Counted from the stretch's first letter, positions 51,811 through 61,219 are shown. The stretch: 64,000 nucleotides of DNA from Flavonifractor sp. An100 (GCF_002161175.1 NZ_NFMA01000004.1:91117-155116), one strand, 5' to 3'. The notes: generated by a model not told the origin, from the sequence alone. Numbers and translations are program-made.

Positions 51811-52009
51811 TATAAAAATACCATCGTCCGCCCTGCAAACGATGGAGGAAAATCGTGTTTCTTAGAATGACCTCATCCTCAGGCTATTCTTTCCCGCACA
51901 GTCTGCTCCACTCGCTTGCAGCATATGCTACCACCCTGAGTTACATAACGCATTCTGTGCCACCCCATTTCCTCTTAGTTTACTTTGCATTGGAGCTTAC
52001 TCCTATGCT
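51811..52009 (-). ncRNA. Unassigned structured RNA or riboswitch-like leader
   Basis: From a consensus promoter the minus-strand RNA of about 190 bases can fold into an outer stem GAGGAAA/UUUCCUC (51974-51968 with 51851-51845). Inside are a hairpin closed by GCACAG/CUGUGC with ACUC/GAGU further in, and a hairpin AGAAUAGCCU/AGGUCAUUCU. An immediately adjacent terminator stem CCAUCGU/ACGAUGG (51845-51839 with 51827-51821) is followed by UAUUUUUAU. No known riboswitch class was recognised. It could be a riboswitch for the 42-residue ORF or an independent small RNA. Confidence 0.55.
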
Positions 52010-52015
52010 TTCATT

Positions 52016-52044
52016 ATTGTAAACCCGTCATCCTTTCTTGTCAA
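52016..52044 (-). promoter_or_regulatory. Promoter of the structured RNA
   Basis: On the minus strand: consensus TTGACA (52044-52039), 17 bases, TACAAT (52021-52016). Confidence 0.8.
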
Positions 52045-52111
52045 GCAAAATTTTCTAAAAATGCAAGTTCTTTTTAAAATATTTGCAGAATCTTCACACT
52101 TCAGAGCCTCC

Positions 52112-52633
52112 CTACGGGATTCGCGGATGTCCTTCCCGGTCAAATTGCCATACCAAATGGGGGGTTCCATTTACCAATTCCACCGCAGCCAAACAGACTA
52201 AGGCATCCAGCACCACCGGACTGTCCGTCCGAAAGGGTACCGCCAGGCGAAACCCCTGCGGCCCCGGACTGCACAGCATTGGCTTTTTCATCTCCTGTCG
52301 TAAAATGGGATCATCCACCAGTCGACCTGGATTCTTTTCACAGTACCACGCCCCCTCTTTGGCAAAGGCAAAGGCCAACACCGCCTCCCCACCAGTGACC
52401 GGCCAGCCCACCTGCTGCTCCAGCTCTTTCCGGGAAAAGGACCGGCTGATGGACAACCTCCCCCCCTCCGGAGCCAATGTTCCAAGGAGCATCCGTCCTC
52501 CTCCGCCACCTTGAACCCACACCTTGTAGATACCTCGGCCATCCTCTTCCCGCTCCGCCTCCAACCGGACTCTGGCGCCCTCCACTGTCACACGCAGCAT
52601 ACCGCCCCCGTCTAACTGCAGCCGATTCTCCAT
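52112..52633 (-). CDS. Protein of unknown function (173 aa)
   Basis: A soluble protein I do not recognise. It has a beta-rich N-terminal half with Gly-rich turns (QGGGGGRMLLGTLAPEGG near 40-57) and a hydrophobic C-terminal end (VLDALVCLAAVELVNGTPHLVW). No signal peptide, catalytic motif or repeat is seen. It diverges from the leuA T-box unit. The start ATG has a GGAG-type site. Confidence 0.6.
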   Translation of the reverse strand: MENRLQLDGGGMLRVTVEGARVRLEAEREEDGRGIYKVWVQGGGGGRMLLGTLAPEGGRLSISRSFSRKELEQQVGWPVTGGEAVLAFAFAKEGAWYCEKNPGRLVDDPILRQEMKKPMLCSPGPQGFRLAVPFRTDSPVVLDALVCLAAVELVNGTPHLVWQFDREGHPRIP

Positions 52634-52721
52634 CCCTCACCCCTCCCCCTCTATCTTATGCCGGCCCATTCCTTTATTCCTCCCTAGACTTCCCTCTTTC
52701 TCTATCTCTGCGAAATTTTTC

Positions 52722-52750
52722 TTGACAAACCCCGCCCCTTCCGCTAAAAT
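52722..52750 (+). promoter_or_regulatory. Promoter of leuA
   Basis: Consensus TTGACA (52722-52727), 17 bases, TAAAAT (52745-52750), just before the T-box leader. Confidence 0.85.
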
Positions 52751-52759
52751 CATCTCCAA

Positions 52760-53029
52760 GCAAACGCAATGAAGGGAATAAAGACGGCGGCATGTCCCCC
52801 TCAGAGAGCCGGTGGTTGGTGCGAATCGGTGTGTGGCTCCGCTGTGTATAACTGGTCCCTGAGTGGTCTGTCCGAACCCGAGATAGTAGGATGGAACGTC
52901 TGGCCCCGTTACCGGCCGCGGCCTTGTTGGAGGCTTTGAGGGCTGTTCGGGCAACTGACAGCTGAACCAGGGTGGTACCGCGTGAATTGATTCCACGCCC
53001 CTGACTTTGAAAAGTCAGGGGCGTTTTTC
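52760..53029 (+). promoter_or_regulatory. T-box leader of leuA (probably leucine-specific)
   Basis: Canonical T-box sequence AGGGTGGTACCGCG at 52969-52982, the stem I start AGAGAGCC (52803-52810), and GGTGCGAATCGG further in. The terminator ACGCCCCTGACTT/AAGTCAGGGGCGT (52995-53007 with 53012-53024) plus TTTTT ends the leader. The specifier is likely CTG (52852-52854), a Leu codon, which fits leuA; AAC and TGG overlap it. Uncharged tRNA binding should switch to the antiterminator and allow leuA transcription. Confidence 0.9.
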
Positions 53030-53100
53030 TATCCCCTGATTCCATTCAGGCCCCGCTGCCAACATCAGCGGAGCAAGTTTTTGATTAGGAGGACATCGCT

Positions 53101-54795
53101 ATGAATCCAGGCTACAAAAAGTACATTCCTTTCCAGCCCCAGAAGATTGTGGGCCGTACCTGGCCGGACAAGGTAATCACACACGCCCCCGTTTGGTGCT
53201 CGGTGGATCTGCGGGACGGCAACCAGGCACTGGTGGACCCCATGAATTTGCAAGAAAAGCTGGAATACTTCCATACCCTGGTGGACATCGGGGTGAAGGA
53301 GATTGAAATTGGATTCCCCTCCGCCAGCGAGACGGAGTATGAGATCTGCCGGGAGCTCATTGAGGGCGGTCACATTCCCGACGATGTGACCATCCAGGTT
53401 CTGGTTCAGGCCCGGGAACACCTAATCAAAAAAACCTTTGAAGCTATTCAGGGCGCCAAAAACGTAATATTGCACTTCTATAACTCCACCTCCACCCTCC
53501 AGCGCAAGGTGGTGTTCCACATGGACACCGACGGCATCACCAAGATCGCCACCGACGCCGCCGACCTCATCTACGAGATGTCCCAGCCCCTGATCCAGGA
53601 GGGAATGAACCTGCGCTTTGAGTATTCCCCCGAGTCCTTCATGGGCACGGAGATGGACTACGCTGTAGAGATCTGCCAGGCTGTGCTGGACCACCTCCAC
53701 GCCACACCGGAAAACAAAGTGATCCTCAACCTGCCCACCACGGTGGAAAACTGCATGCCCAACCAGTTTGCCGATATGATGGAATATTTTATCCGCAAGC
53801 TGCCCTCCCGGAACTGTGCCATCATCTCCCTCCACCCCCACAATGACCGCGGCACCGGCGTGGCTACCACCGAAATGGGTCTGCTGGCCGGTGCGGAACG
53901 GGTGGAAGCCACCCTCTTCGGCAACGGCGAGCGTACTGGCAACGTGGACATGATCACCCTGGCCATGAACATGTACACCCAGGGCGTGGACCCCCAGTTG
54001 GACTTCTCCAACATCAATAAGATCAAGGAAATGTATGAGCGGTGCACCAAGATGCCCGTAGGCGACCGCCAGCCCTACGCCGGCAAGCTGGTCTTCACCG
54101 CCTTCTCCGGCAGCCATCAGGACGCCATCAACAAGGGCACCCAATATATGAAGGAGTCTGACTCTGACTTCTGGGAGATCCCCTATCTACCCATTGACCC
54201 AGCCGACGTGGGCCGGGAGTACGAGCCCATCATCCGCATCAATTCCCAGTCGGGCAAGGGCGGCGCGGCCTACATTATGGAGCACAACTTCGGGTTCGAC
54301 CTGCCCAAAGCCATGCACCCAGAATTTGGTGCCATCGTCCAAAAGGAGACCGACACGGTGGGCACGGAGATCTCCCCCGAGCGCATCAACGAGCTGTTCC
54401 ATCAGGAATACATCGACGTCAAGGAGCCTTACAAGCTGCTTAAGCACGCCTTCCAGGAGAGCGTAGACAGCGAAGGCCACTCCCACGTCACCTTCTGGGG
54501 TACGCTCCAGCACACCGATACCATCTTTAAAGTTTCCGGCGAAGGCAACGGTCCTATCGACGCCTTCTTCAACGCCATCAAGGGTGAGAAAATGGCTCGT
54601 TTCTCCTTCCTGGACTACTCCTCCCACGCCATTACCAACGGTTCCGATTCCCAGGGTGTGGCTTACATTCTCCTGCAGGACCAGCGGGACGGCAAAAAGT
54701 ATTGGGGCGTAGGTCTGTCCCACAACATCAATCTGGCCCCTCTGCGCGCCATCCTCTCTGCTATTAACCGCGCCAAACGCAGCCGCCACAGCTGA
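53101..54795 (+). CDS. leuA: 2-isopropylmalate synthase
   Basis: A 564-residue LeuA of the long type. It condenses acetyl-CoA and 2-ketoisovalerate, the first step of leucine synthesis. DLRDGNQALVDPM near 36-48 holds the metal-binding aspartate, IEIGFPSASETEYE is near 69, and SLHPHNDRGTGVA with HPH/ND near 240 completes the metal site. The C-terminal regulatory domain (about 440-560) should give leucine feedback. It starts at ATG 53101 after TAGGAGG and is controlled by the T-box; a terminator follows. Confidence 0.97.
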   Translation: MNPGYKKYIPFQPQKIVGRTWPDKVITHAPVWCSVDLRDGNQALVDPMNLQEKLEYFHTLVDIGVKEIEIGFPSASETEYEICRELIEGGHIPDDVTIQVLVQAREHLIKKTFEAIQGAKNVILHFYNSTSTLQRKVVFHMDTDGITKIATDAADLIYEMSQPLIQEGMNLRFEYSPESFMGTEMDYAVEICQAVLDHLHATPENKVILNLPTTVENCMPNQFADMMEYFIRKLPSRNCAIISLHPHNDRGTGVATTEMGLLAGAERVEATLFGNGERTGNVDMITLAMNMYTQGVDPQLDFSNINKIKEMYERCTKMPVGDRQPYAGKLVFTAFSGSHQDAINKGTQYMKESDSDFWEIPYLPIDPADVGREYEPIIRINSQSGKGGAAYIMEHNFGFDLPKAMHPEFGAIVQKETDTVGTEISPERINELFHQEYIDVKEPYKLLKHAFQESVDSEGHSHVTFWGTLQHTDTIFKVSGEGNGPIDAFFNAIKGEKMARFSFLDYSSHAITNGSDSQGVAYILLQDQRDGKKYWGVGLSHNINLAPLRAILSAINRAKRSRHS

Positions 54796-54809
54796 GCCTC
54801 TCATATTCC

Positions 54810-54837
54810 CCCGGCCTCTTCCCAGAGGCCGGGTTTT
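54810..54837 (+). terminator. Terminator after leuA
   Basis: Stem CCCGGCCTCT/AGAGGCCGGG around TCCC, followed by TTTTCTTT. Confidence 0.92.
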
Positions 54838-54951
54838 CTTTGTTCCGCCCCTTTATTCTATATTTAACCCATATTTCTCCCCCTTAAATTCTATGTTATT
54901 TTATAATTTCCAATTGAATTTCCCATTTTTTGCTACGCCTCCCTCTTTGAA

Positions 54952-54979
54952 TTGACTTTTTTCTTATTTAGAGTATACT
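54952..54979 (+). promoter_or_regulatory. Promoter of the phosphoketolase gene
   Basis: TTGACT (54952-54957), 16 bases, TATACT (54974-54979), in a very A+T-rich 150-base stretch otherwise empty of features. Confidence 0.65.
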
Positions 54980-55048
54980 TATTTTCATCAAGTTGGACCT
55001 TTGCGGATCTTTCTGCCCGCAGGCCATTTCCTGTAAGGAGGCAACGTT

Positions 55049-57487
55049 ATGCCTAGAATTGCTGATAACGCCGCTAAGGCCGCTGCTAAGGCCCCTGCCC
55101 GTATGTCGAAAAAGGACCCGCTCACCAAGGAGCAGCTCCATACTATTGACGCCTGGTGGAGAGCCGCCAACTATCTCTCCGCCTGTCAGCTCTATCTGTT
55201 GGACAACCCTCTGCTCCGTGAGCCCTTAAAGCCTGAGCACCTGAAACACAACATTGTGGGACATTGGGGCACCTGTCCCGGCCAAAACTTCATCTACACT
55301 CATCTAAACCGGGCGATTGTAAAATATGACCTGGACATGATCTATATTTGCGGCCCCGGACACGGCGGAAACGCTGTAGTGGCCCAGGATTACTTAGACG
55401 GCTCTTATAGTGAGATCTACCCCAACATCAGCCAGGACATCGGCGGCATGAAACGTCTCTTCCGCCAGTTCTCCTTCCCCGGCGGCATTCCCTGTCATAC
55501 TGCTCCCGAAACACCGGGCTCCATTAACGAGGGCGGTGAACTGGGCTATTCCCTGGCCCACGCCTTTGGGGCGATCATGGACAACCCCGACCTGATTGCC
55601 GCCTGCGTGGTTGGAGACGGTGAGGCCGAAACTGCTCCCCTGGCCGCGGCCTGGCACTCCAACAAATTTTTAAACCCCATGACGGATGGCGCCGTTCTCC
55701 CCATTCTCCACCTCAACGGCTTTAAAGTCTCCAACCCCACCATTTTCTCCCGTATTTCCCATGAGGAAATTGAGATGTTCTTTAAGGGATGCGGTTGGGA
55801 GCCTCGTTTTGTAGAGGGCAGCGACCCGAAGACCATGCACCAGAAAATGGCCGCCGCGCTAGACTGGGCCATCCGGGAAATTCAGCGTGTTCAGGAATAC
55901 GCTCGCACCACCGGCGATGTCACCCGTCCCCACTGGCCTATGATTGTACTCCGCTCCCCCAAGGGCTGGACCGGCCCCAAGGAGGTGGACGGCAAACAGG
56001 TTGAGGGCAGCTGGCGGGCCCACATGGCCCCCATCCCCGTCCATGACGGAAAACCCGGCCGGATCCAGGAGCTGGAGAAGTGGCTGAAAAGCTACCACCC
56101 CGAGGAGCTCTTTGACGAAAACGGCGCCCCCATCCCCGCCCTTCAGGAAATTGCCCCCAAGGGCGAGCACCGGATGGGCGCCAATCCCCACGCCAATGGA
56201 GGCTTGCTCCTACGGGACCTGCGAATCCCCGACTTCCGGGAGTACGCCTTAGATGTGCCTCAGCCTGGGGCGGTAGAGGCGGAGGACATGACGGTATTGG
56301 GCGCCTACGCCAGAGACCTGATGGCACGCAACCTTAAGGGTCGCAACTTCCGAATTTTCTCCCCCGACGAGGCCGCCTCCAACCGTCTCTCCCAAGTTTT
56401 CGCCGCCTCCGGCCGCCGCTGGTCGGACAGCATCGATCCCAGCGCGGATGAAAACCTATCCCACGACGGCCGGGTGATGGACGCCGCTTTGTCGGAGCAC
56501 CTGTGCCAGGGCTGGCTGGAGGGCTACCTCCTCACCGGACGCCACGGCTTCCTCAACAGCTACGAGGCCTTTATCCGCACGGTGGATTCCATGGTCTCCC
56601 AGCACGCCAAATGGCTGAAGGTCTGCCGTCAGCTCCCCTGGAGGCAGTCCATCGCCTCCTTAAACTACGTTCTCTCCTCCAACGTGTGGCAGCAGGACCA
56701 CAACGGCTTCACCCACCAGGACCCCGGCTTTTTAGACCATGTGGCCAACAAAAAGGCCGATGTGGTGCGCCTTTACCTGCCCCCCGACGCCAACTGCCTG
56801 CTCAGCTGCTTTGACCACTGCATCCAAAGCCGGAACCAGATCAACGTCATGGTGGCCTCCAAGCTCCCCCGCCCCCAGTGGCTCAGTCTGGACGAGGCCA
56901 TCAAGCACTGTACCCACGGCATCGGGATCTGGCAGTGGGCCTCTAACGACCAGGGCTCGGAGCCGGACGCTATATTGGCCTGCTGCGGCGATACTCCCAC
57001 CCTGGAGACTTTGGCCGCTGTCACCATCCTGCGCCACTATCTGCCCGATTTGAAGATTCGGGTCATCAATGTGGTGGACCTGATGAAGCTACAGCCCCAC
57101 ACCGAACATCCCCATGGTTTGACCGACGAGGATTACGATGCCCTCTTTACTACAGACGCCCCCATCATCTTTGCCTTCCACGGCTACCCCACTCTGGTCC
57201 ATGAGCTCACCTACCGCCGGCATAACAAAAAGCTCCATGTCCGCGGCTACAAGGAGGAGGGCACCATCACCACCCCCTTTGATATGCGGGTGCGAAACGA
57301 CATCGACCGCTTCCACCTGGTGATGGATACCGTCAAGCGCCTGCCCCAGCTGGGCAACAGCGCCTCCTATCTCATCCAGGAGATGAAGGACAAGCTGGTG
57401 GAACATCGGCAGTACATCAACACCCACGGCCAGGACCTGCCGGAGGTGCGGGACTGGAAGTGGAACGGCGGCAAGGGGATCTATTGA
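55049..57487 (+). CDS. xfp: Xylulose-5-phosphate/fructose-6-phosphate phosphoketolase
   Basis: An 812-residue thiamin-diphosphate enzyme that cleaves xylulose-5-P (or fructose-6-P) with phosphate to acetyl-P and an aldose phosphate. Seen: [18 protein letters not shown] near 71-88, ThDP-binding [19 protein letters not shown] near 190-208 with [16 protein letters not shown] near 440, and the second-half [18 protein letters not shown] near 512. Length is typical (790-825). RBS AAGGAGG precedes ATG 55049. It supplies a heterolactic-like route to acetyl-P. Monocistronic. Confidence 0.96.
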   Translation: MPRIADNAAKAAAKAPARMSKKDPLTKEQLHTIDAWWRAANYLSACQLYLLDNPLLREPLKPEHLKHNIVGHWGTCPGQNFIYTHLNRAIVKYDLDMIYICGPGHGGNAVVAQDYLDGSYSEIYPNISQDIGGMKRLFRQFSFPGGIPCHTAPETPGSINEGGELGYSLAHAFGAIMDNPDLIAACVVGDGEAETAPLAAAWHSNKFLNPMTDGAVLPILHLNGFKVSNPTIFSRISHEEIEMFFKGCGWEPRFVEGSDPKTMHQKMAAALDWAIREIQRVQEYARTTGDVTRPHWPMIVLRSPKGWTGPKEVDGKQVEGSWRAHMAPIPVHDGKPGRIQELEKWLKSYHPEELFDENGAPIPALQEIAPKGEHRMGANPHANGGLLLRDLRIPDFREYALDVPQPGAVEAEDMTVLGAYARDLMARNLKGRNFRIFSPDEAASNRLSQVFAASGRRWSDSIDPSADENLSHDGRVMDAALSEHLCQGWLEGYLLTGRHGFLNSYEAFIRTVDSMVSQHAKWLKVCRQLPWRQSIASLNYVLSSNVWQQDHNGFTHQDPGFLDHVANKKADVVRLYLPPDANCLLSCFDHCIQSRNQINVMVASKLPRPQWLSLDEAIKHCTHGIGIWQWASNDQGSEPDAILACCGDTPTLETLAAVTILRHYLPDLKIRVINVVDLMKLQPHTEHPHGLTDEDYDALFTTDAPIIFAFHGYPTLVHELTYRRHNKKLHVRGYKEEGTITTPFDMRVRNDIDRFHLVMDTVKRLPQLGNSASYLIQEMKDKLVEHRQYINTHGQDLPEVRDWKWNGGKGIY

Positions 57488-57501
57488 TTTCCCTTGCCCG
57501 G

Positions 57502-57530
57502 TTGACGAACTAGCTCTTTTATAGTATTAT
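57502..57530 (+). promoter_or_regulatory. Promoter of the ECF S component operon
   Basis: TTGACG (57502-57507), 17 bases, TATTAT (57525-57530). Confidence 0.75.
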
Positions 57531-57585
57531 AGGGTCAATCCCTGGCTGAAGCCAGGTTTCCAGTGGTTTTTATTTCTATGTCAGC

Positions 57586-57641
57586 AATACCGCGAAGGTA
57601 TGTCTTGCCCAGAAGGGCGGGGCGCCTGCGCGGTATTTTTT
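57586..57641 (+). terminator. Attenuator in the ECF S component leader
   Basis: A terminator stem AATACCGCG/CGCGGTATT (57586-57594 with 57629-57637) enclosing a small GCCC/GGGC hairpin and followed by six T residues. The 5-prime arm can pair with GGTAT at 57597-57601 (ATACC/GGTAT) instead, which excludes the terminator. An earlier hairpin CCTGGCT/AGCCAGG is at 57541-57556. This looks like a regulated leader, perhaps a riboswitch of unrecognised class. Confidence 0.6.
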
Positions 57642-57689
57642 ACCCTCTCCGCCCCATAAGACAATCTGAGACAAAGGAGTCAAACCATT

Positions 57690-58232
57690 ATGCAGCGTCA
57701 AAATCACCAAATTAAAAATTTGGTCACCGCAGCCCTTATGCTGGCCCTGGCCTATGTTCTTCCCAACTTCACCGGCAACATTCCCCAAATTGGCTCTATG
57801 CTTCTACCCATGCACCTGCCCACCATACTGTGCGGCTTCCTGGCCGGAGGTCCCTGGGGTGCGGCGGTTGGGTTTATCGCCCCTCTCCTGCGCTCCGTGC
57901 TCACAGGCGGCTATCCTCCCATGTTCCCCACCGCCATCGCCATGGCCTTTGAAATGGCCACCTATGGCTTTATCTCCGGGGTACTATCCCACCGTCTTCC
58001 CTTGACCCTGAAAGGCATTTACATTTCTCTGCTGAGCGCGATGGTATGCGGCCGTGTGGTGTGGGGTGTCGTGATGGCCATTATTACCCTGGGCGGAGAC
58101 AGCTTCACCTTTGCCGCCTTTATCGCAGGAGCCTTTACTAACGCCATTCCCGGCATCATTTTGCAGCTCATCGCCGTTCCGGTCCTGGTTTTGACTTTGC
58201 AAAAAGCCAAGCTGGTACCCCAGTCCGTTTAA
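57690..58232 (+). CDS. ECF transporter S component
   Basis: A 180-residue membrane protein with five to six helices, typical of the small substrate-binding S component of energy-coupling-factor importers. Seen: AALMLALAYVLPNF near 14, MHLPTILCGFLAGGPWGAAVGF near 35-56 (Gly-rich third-helix region), and GAFTNAIPGIILQLIAVP near 152. S components use a shared ATPase module encoded elsewhere. The substrate is unknown; the following kinase gene suggests a nucleoside or vitamin that is trapped by phosphorylation. ATG 57690 has an AAAGGAG site. Confidence 0.85.
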   Translation: MQRQNHQIKNLVTAALMLALAYVLPNFTGNIPQIGSMLLPMHLPTILCGFLAGGPWGAAVGFIAPLLRSVLTGGYPPMFPTAIAMAFEMATYGFISGVLSHRLPLTLKGIYISLLSAMVCGRVVWGVVMAIITLGGDSFTFAAFIAGAFTNAIPGIILQLIAVPVLVLTLQKAKLVPQSV

Positions 58233-58235
58233 GCT

Positions 58236-59282
58236 ATGGAACCGATTGCTCAGCTCCTCCAGGAGCATATCAGCCGACACCCAAAGCTGGAGGTTCAGGA
58301 CGGCGTAAAATTTCTCTACCAGAGCTTCCTGGGACCCGGTCACCTGATTTACGATCCCAGCGTTCTGCGCCGCCGTCTAAACGAGGAGTGGTCCAGCATA
58401 GAGGGTGACCCCGACGCCCCGCTCTATGAATCCCTGGGGAACGGGCTTTGCCGCCTGCATCTGAGTGCCTGTAAAGGAAAATTACTGTCCTCCAATACGC
58501 TACTGCGCCTGTTCTGCTCCACCGCGGAAACCGTCTCTCCCCAGAACGAGGCCTTCCACCGTTCACTCTCCCTTCTCAGCCTTCTTCCCCAGCCCAAAGA
58601 AACGATAGAGGCCTATATCAGGGAATACCGCGCTCAGGGCTACCCCTCCGTCTCCCACTCTGAGGCCTACCGTTCCGCCTACCATCCTGCCTACCGGGTT
58701 GTGTGGGAGAGCTTTGCTGGCCTGGTGCCTATCCTGGCGGCCATCGACACACGGATGTCCCAAGGCACTCCGGTTCGGGTGGCCATTGACGGCCCCTGTG
58801 CCTCTGGGAAATCCACCTTGGGCAATACCCTGGCCTCTCTCTACGGCTGTCCTCTTTTCCACATGGATGATTTCTTTCTCCGTCCGGAACAGCGTACCCA
58901 GCAGCGCCTGGAGGAACCGGGTGGCAACGTGGACTATGAACGGTTTCAGGAGCAGGTGCTCTCCCCTCTGTGCGCAGGAGAGACTGTTCGTTACCGCCCG
59001 TGGCACTGCCACGAGGGAGACTTTGGTCCAGAGCTCGTCGTTCCTCCGACTCCCCTCACCATCGTCGAGGGGAGCTACGCCCTGCGCCCAGACCTGCGGG
59101 ACCACTATCACCTGCGAATCTGGGTGGAGGTTCCCTGGTCCCTCCGGGCTGAGCGTCTCATCCAGCGGGGAGGTCCTACTTGCCTGGAGCGCTTTGAACA
59201 GCTTTGGGTTCCCCTGGAAAATCGCTATTTCTCCGCCTGTCAGGTAAAGACTTGCTGCCACATCCAATACCCTGAAACCTAA
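58236..59282 (+). CDS. Uridine-kinase-like P-loop kinase with N-terminal domain
   Basis: A 348-residue protein. Residues 1-170 are a helical domain I do not recognise (includes GHLIYDPSVLRRRLNEEW). Residues 180-348 form a phosphoribulokinase/uridine-kinase-like domain: Walker A AIDGPCASGKSTLGNTLA near 180-197, HMDDFFLRPEQRTQQRLEEP near 206, and IVEGSYALRPDLRDHY near 268. It starts 3 bases after the S-component stop, so transport and phosphorylation are coupled. The substrate is not determinable; the ATP site is intact. Confidence 0.8.
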   Translation: MEPIAQLLQEHISRHPKLEVQDGVKFLYQSFLGPGHLIYDPSVLRRRLNEEWSSIEGDPDAPLYESLGNGLCRLHLSACKGKLLSSNTLLRLFCSTAETVSPQNEAFHRSLSLLSLLPQPKETIEAYIREYRAQGYPSVSHSEAYRSAYHPAYRVVWESFAGLVPILAAIDTRMSQGTPVRVAIDGPCASGKSTLGNTLASLYGCPLFHMDDFFLRPEQRTQQRLEEPGGNVDYERFQEQVLSPLCAGETVRYRPWHCHEGDFGPELVVPPTPLTIVEGSYALRPDLRDHYHLRIWVEVPWSLRAERLIQRGGPTCLERFEQLWVPLENRYFSACQVKTCCHIQYPET

Positions 59283-59286
59283 CAAA

Positions 59287-59322
59287 ACGTCCGGCTACCG
59301 AAAAAGGGAGCCGGACGTTTTT
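59287..59322. terminator. Terminator between kinase and aldo/keto reductase genes
   Basis: Stem ACGTCCGGCT/AGCCGGACGT (59287-59296 with 59309-59318), followed by TTTTTATTTC on the plus strand and TTTTG on the minus strand. Confidence 0.9.
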
Positions 59323-59327
59323 ATTTC

Positions 59328-60461
59328 TTATGTGCCCACTCGTCTCTCCAGTTCCCTTCCCGCCTGGGCCAGCTGTTCCGGAATGGGAATATGTTGCGGG
59401 CAAAGGGTCTGACACCGGCCACAGGACACACAGTGAGAGGGTTTTTCCTCCTGATCCAAGCCTCTCCAAGCTCTCCGGGTCAGGCGGTCATTGTCATATA
59501 CTGACATGTTATTCCAAATTCGAAATACCTTGGGGATATCCACCCCCTGGGGACAGGGCAGACAGTATCGGCAGCCCGTACAGCCGTTTCGAATCCGCTG
59601 TCGAAGCCGCCGGGCCGTCTCCTCCACCGCCGCCTGTTCTTCCTCATTCAGCGGCCGCAAGGGAGAAAACAGGGTGCTGTTTTCTTCGATTTCCTCCTGG
59701 CTGGCCATTCCGCTGAGCACGACTCGCACCCCCGGTTGACTGGCCACCCAGCGCAGTGCCCAGGACGCATCGGACGCAGACGGATTTAACGTCCGCAGCG
59801 GTTTGGCCACTTCGTCCGGCAGACGGGCAAGGGCTCCCCCTTTGACAGGTTCCATCACCACCACCGGCACGCCTTTGCTCCGGGCCAGCTCCAGACCACG
59901 CAGTCCGGCCTGGTAGTCTCCATCCATATAGTTCAGCTGGATCTGACACATATCCCATTCCCAACTATTCGAAATCTCCTCAAAAACCTCATACCGGTCA
60001 TGAAAGGAAAACCCCAGGTGCCGCAAAATTCCCTTGTCTTTATACTCCTGGAGCAGGGGCAAAACCTCCAGCTGCTTCATCTTTTCCCAGGTCTTTTGAG
60101 TCAGGCTGTGCAGCAGATAACCGTCCAGGTATTCTACCCCCAGGCGCCGCAGCTGAAGTTCCACCGTCTCCCGCACCTGGTCCAGGCTGTCCACCTTCCA
60201 GCAGGGCAGCTTGGTCACCAGACAAAAACGCTCCCGGTCATAGTCTGCCAGCGCCTCTCCCAGACATGGCTCATTGGCTCCATTGTGATAGGGCCAGGCG
60301 GTATCAAAATACGCGATTCCCCGCTTCAACCCCAACCCCACCAATTGGCTGGCCCGCTCCCCATCCAGGGTATGGCTAACCCGGTCCATGGGAAAGCGCA
60401 TGCATCCAAATCCAAGCCGTACCGGTCCTGACGAATCCATCCATTGGGACCAGAGATCCAT
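59328..60461 (-). CDS. Aldo/keto reductase with C-terminal ferredoxin domain
   Basis: A 377-residue protein. The TIM-barrel reductase part has the catalytic Asp/Tyr in YFDTAWPYHNG near 50-60, Lys in LVTKLPCW near 85, and His in DGYLLHSLTQK near 117. The C-terminus carries [4Fe-4S] motifs CTGCRYCLPCPQGVDIP near 292 and CVSCGRCQTLCPQHIPIP near 341. Such fusions are common in anaerobes and probably accept electrons from ferredoxin rather than NADPH alone. The reductase N-terminus starts directly with GFGCMRFPMD near 18-27. Confidence 0.92.
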   Translation of the reverse strand: MDLWSQWMDSSGPVRLGFGCMRFPMDRVSHTLDGERASQLVGLGLKRGIAYFDTAWPYHNGANEPCLGEALADYDRERFCLVTKLPCWKVDSLDQVRETVELQLRRLGVEYLDGYLLHSLTQKTWEKMKQLEVLPLLQEYKDKGILRHLGFSFHDRYEVFEEISNSWEWDMCQIQLNYMDGDYQAGLRGLELARSKGVPVVVMEPVKGGALARLPDEVAKPLRTLNPSASDASWALRWVASQPGVRVVLSGMASQEEIEENSTLFSPLRPLNEEEQAAVEETARRLRQRIRNGCTGCRYCLPCPQGVDIPKVFRIWNNMSVYDNDRLTRRAWRGLDQEEKPSHCVSCGRCQTLCPQHIPIPEQLAQAGRELERRVGT

Positions 60462-60463
60462 TT

Positions 60464-60874
60464 TTATACCCCCAGCTCCTGTGCCAAATCCTCAACCGCC
60501 TGTGAAACATATGTAGACAAGGATTGCTCCTTTACACCAGCTACCACCACTCCGCAGCTGTTCATGGGGATTAAAAACTTCTTTGCACTGCAGCCGCCTA
60601 CCGCCTGCGCAATCGCCGGGGTCACCTCACCCAAAATAGCGTGGGTCACCACCACCCCAATGGGCCCCATCACTGCGTCTGCATCCATTACATTCCGAAT
60701 TACCGGATTATCCCCTGTCGCTCCAAAATCCGCTCCCGCCTTAAGCATGGTTGCGGTGGCAATGCTGTTGGTCCCGATGGCAAAAACCTTTGCCTGGGGA
60801 AGTCGTGCCTTTACCCCCTCAACCAACAGCTTTCCCAAACGGCCTCCTTGGCCATCAATGATTACGATTTTCAT
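60464..60874 (-). CDS. DUF3842 family protein
   Basis: A 136-residue small protein with a Rossmann-like start MKIVIIDGQGGRLGKLLVEG (1-20), then NSIATATMLKAGADFGATGDN near 36 and a GPIGVV-VTHAILGEV stretch near 71. This matches the uncharacterised DUF3842 group of clostridia. The GxGGxxGK-like turn suggests nucleotide or ligand binding. It is 3 bases after the aldo/keto reductase start region on the same strand and may be co-transcribed with it. Confidence 0.85.
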   Translation of the reverse strand: MKIVIIDGQGGRLGKLLVEGVKARLPQAKVFAIGTNSIATATMLKAGADFGATGDNPVIRNVMDADAVMGPIGVVVTHAILGEVTPAIAQAVGGCSAKKFLIPMNSCGVVVAGVKEQSLSTYVSQAVEDLAQELGV

Positions 60875-60979
60875 AGTCTGCTCTGCCTTTCCTGCGAAAT
60901 CATACCATATTTTGAAAAATACTCCGTCCCAACGGACATTCGCTATTCTGGCGCATAGGGTACCTTAGGAGGTGATGAA

Positions 60980-61219
60980 ATGGCTCCCAGCTGTTCACCC
61001 AACCATCACCAGCTCATTGTGCTCGCTTCCTCCCTGGCGGCTCTCCTTGCTCAACACAAAACGCCGGAAGAGATCAGTCGCCTGGCAGCCTTTTTCACTC
61101 TGCTGGGGGACACGTTGGCTCTTCTCGCTTTACAGCCTGACTGCAATTCTTCTGATCATCCCTGCACCCCAAATTCCAGTTGGCAGTCCGAAGCCTATCC
61201 CTCTGAACCGGAAAAATAA
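60980..61219 (+). CDS. Small protein resembling DUF6774 (79 aa)
   Basis: ATG 60980 with an AGGAGGTGATGAA site. Residues 8-50 (LASSLAALLAQHKTPEEISRLAAFFTLLGDTLALLA region; IVLASSLAALLAQ and AAFFTLLGDTLALLA) form a small helical domain found in several clostridial families, one being DUF6774, as far as I recall. Residues 53-79 are a low-complexity Ser/Pro/Glu tail. It overlaps the 3-prime end of the patatin gene on the other strand by 25 bases. Function unknown. Confidence 0.65.
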   Translation: MAPSCSPNHHQLIVLASSLAALLAQHKTPEEISRLAAFFTLLGDTLALLALQPDCNSSDHPCTPNSSWQSEAYPSEPEK

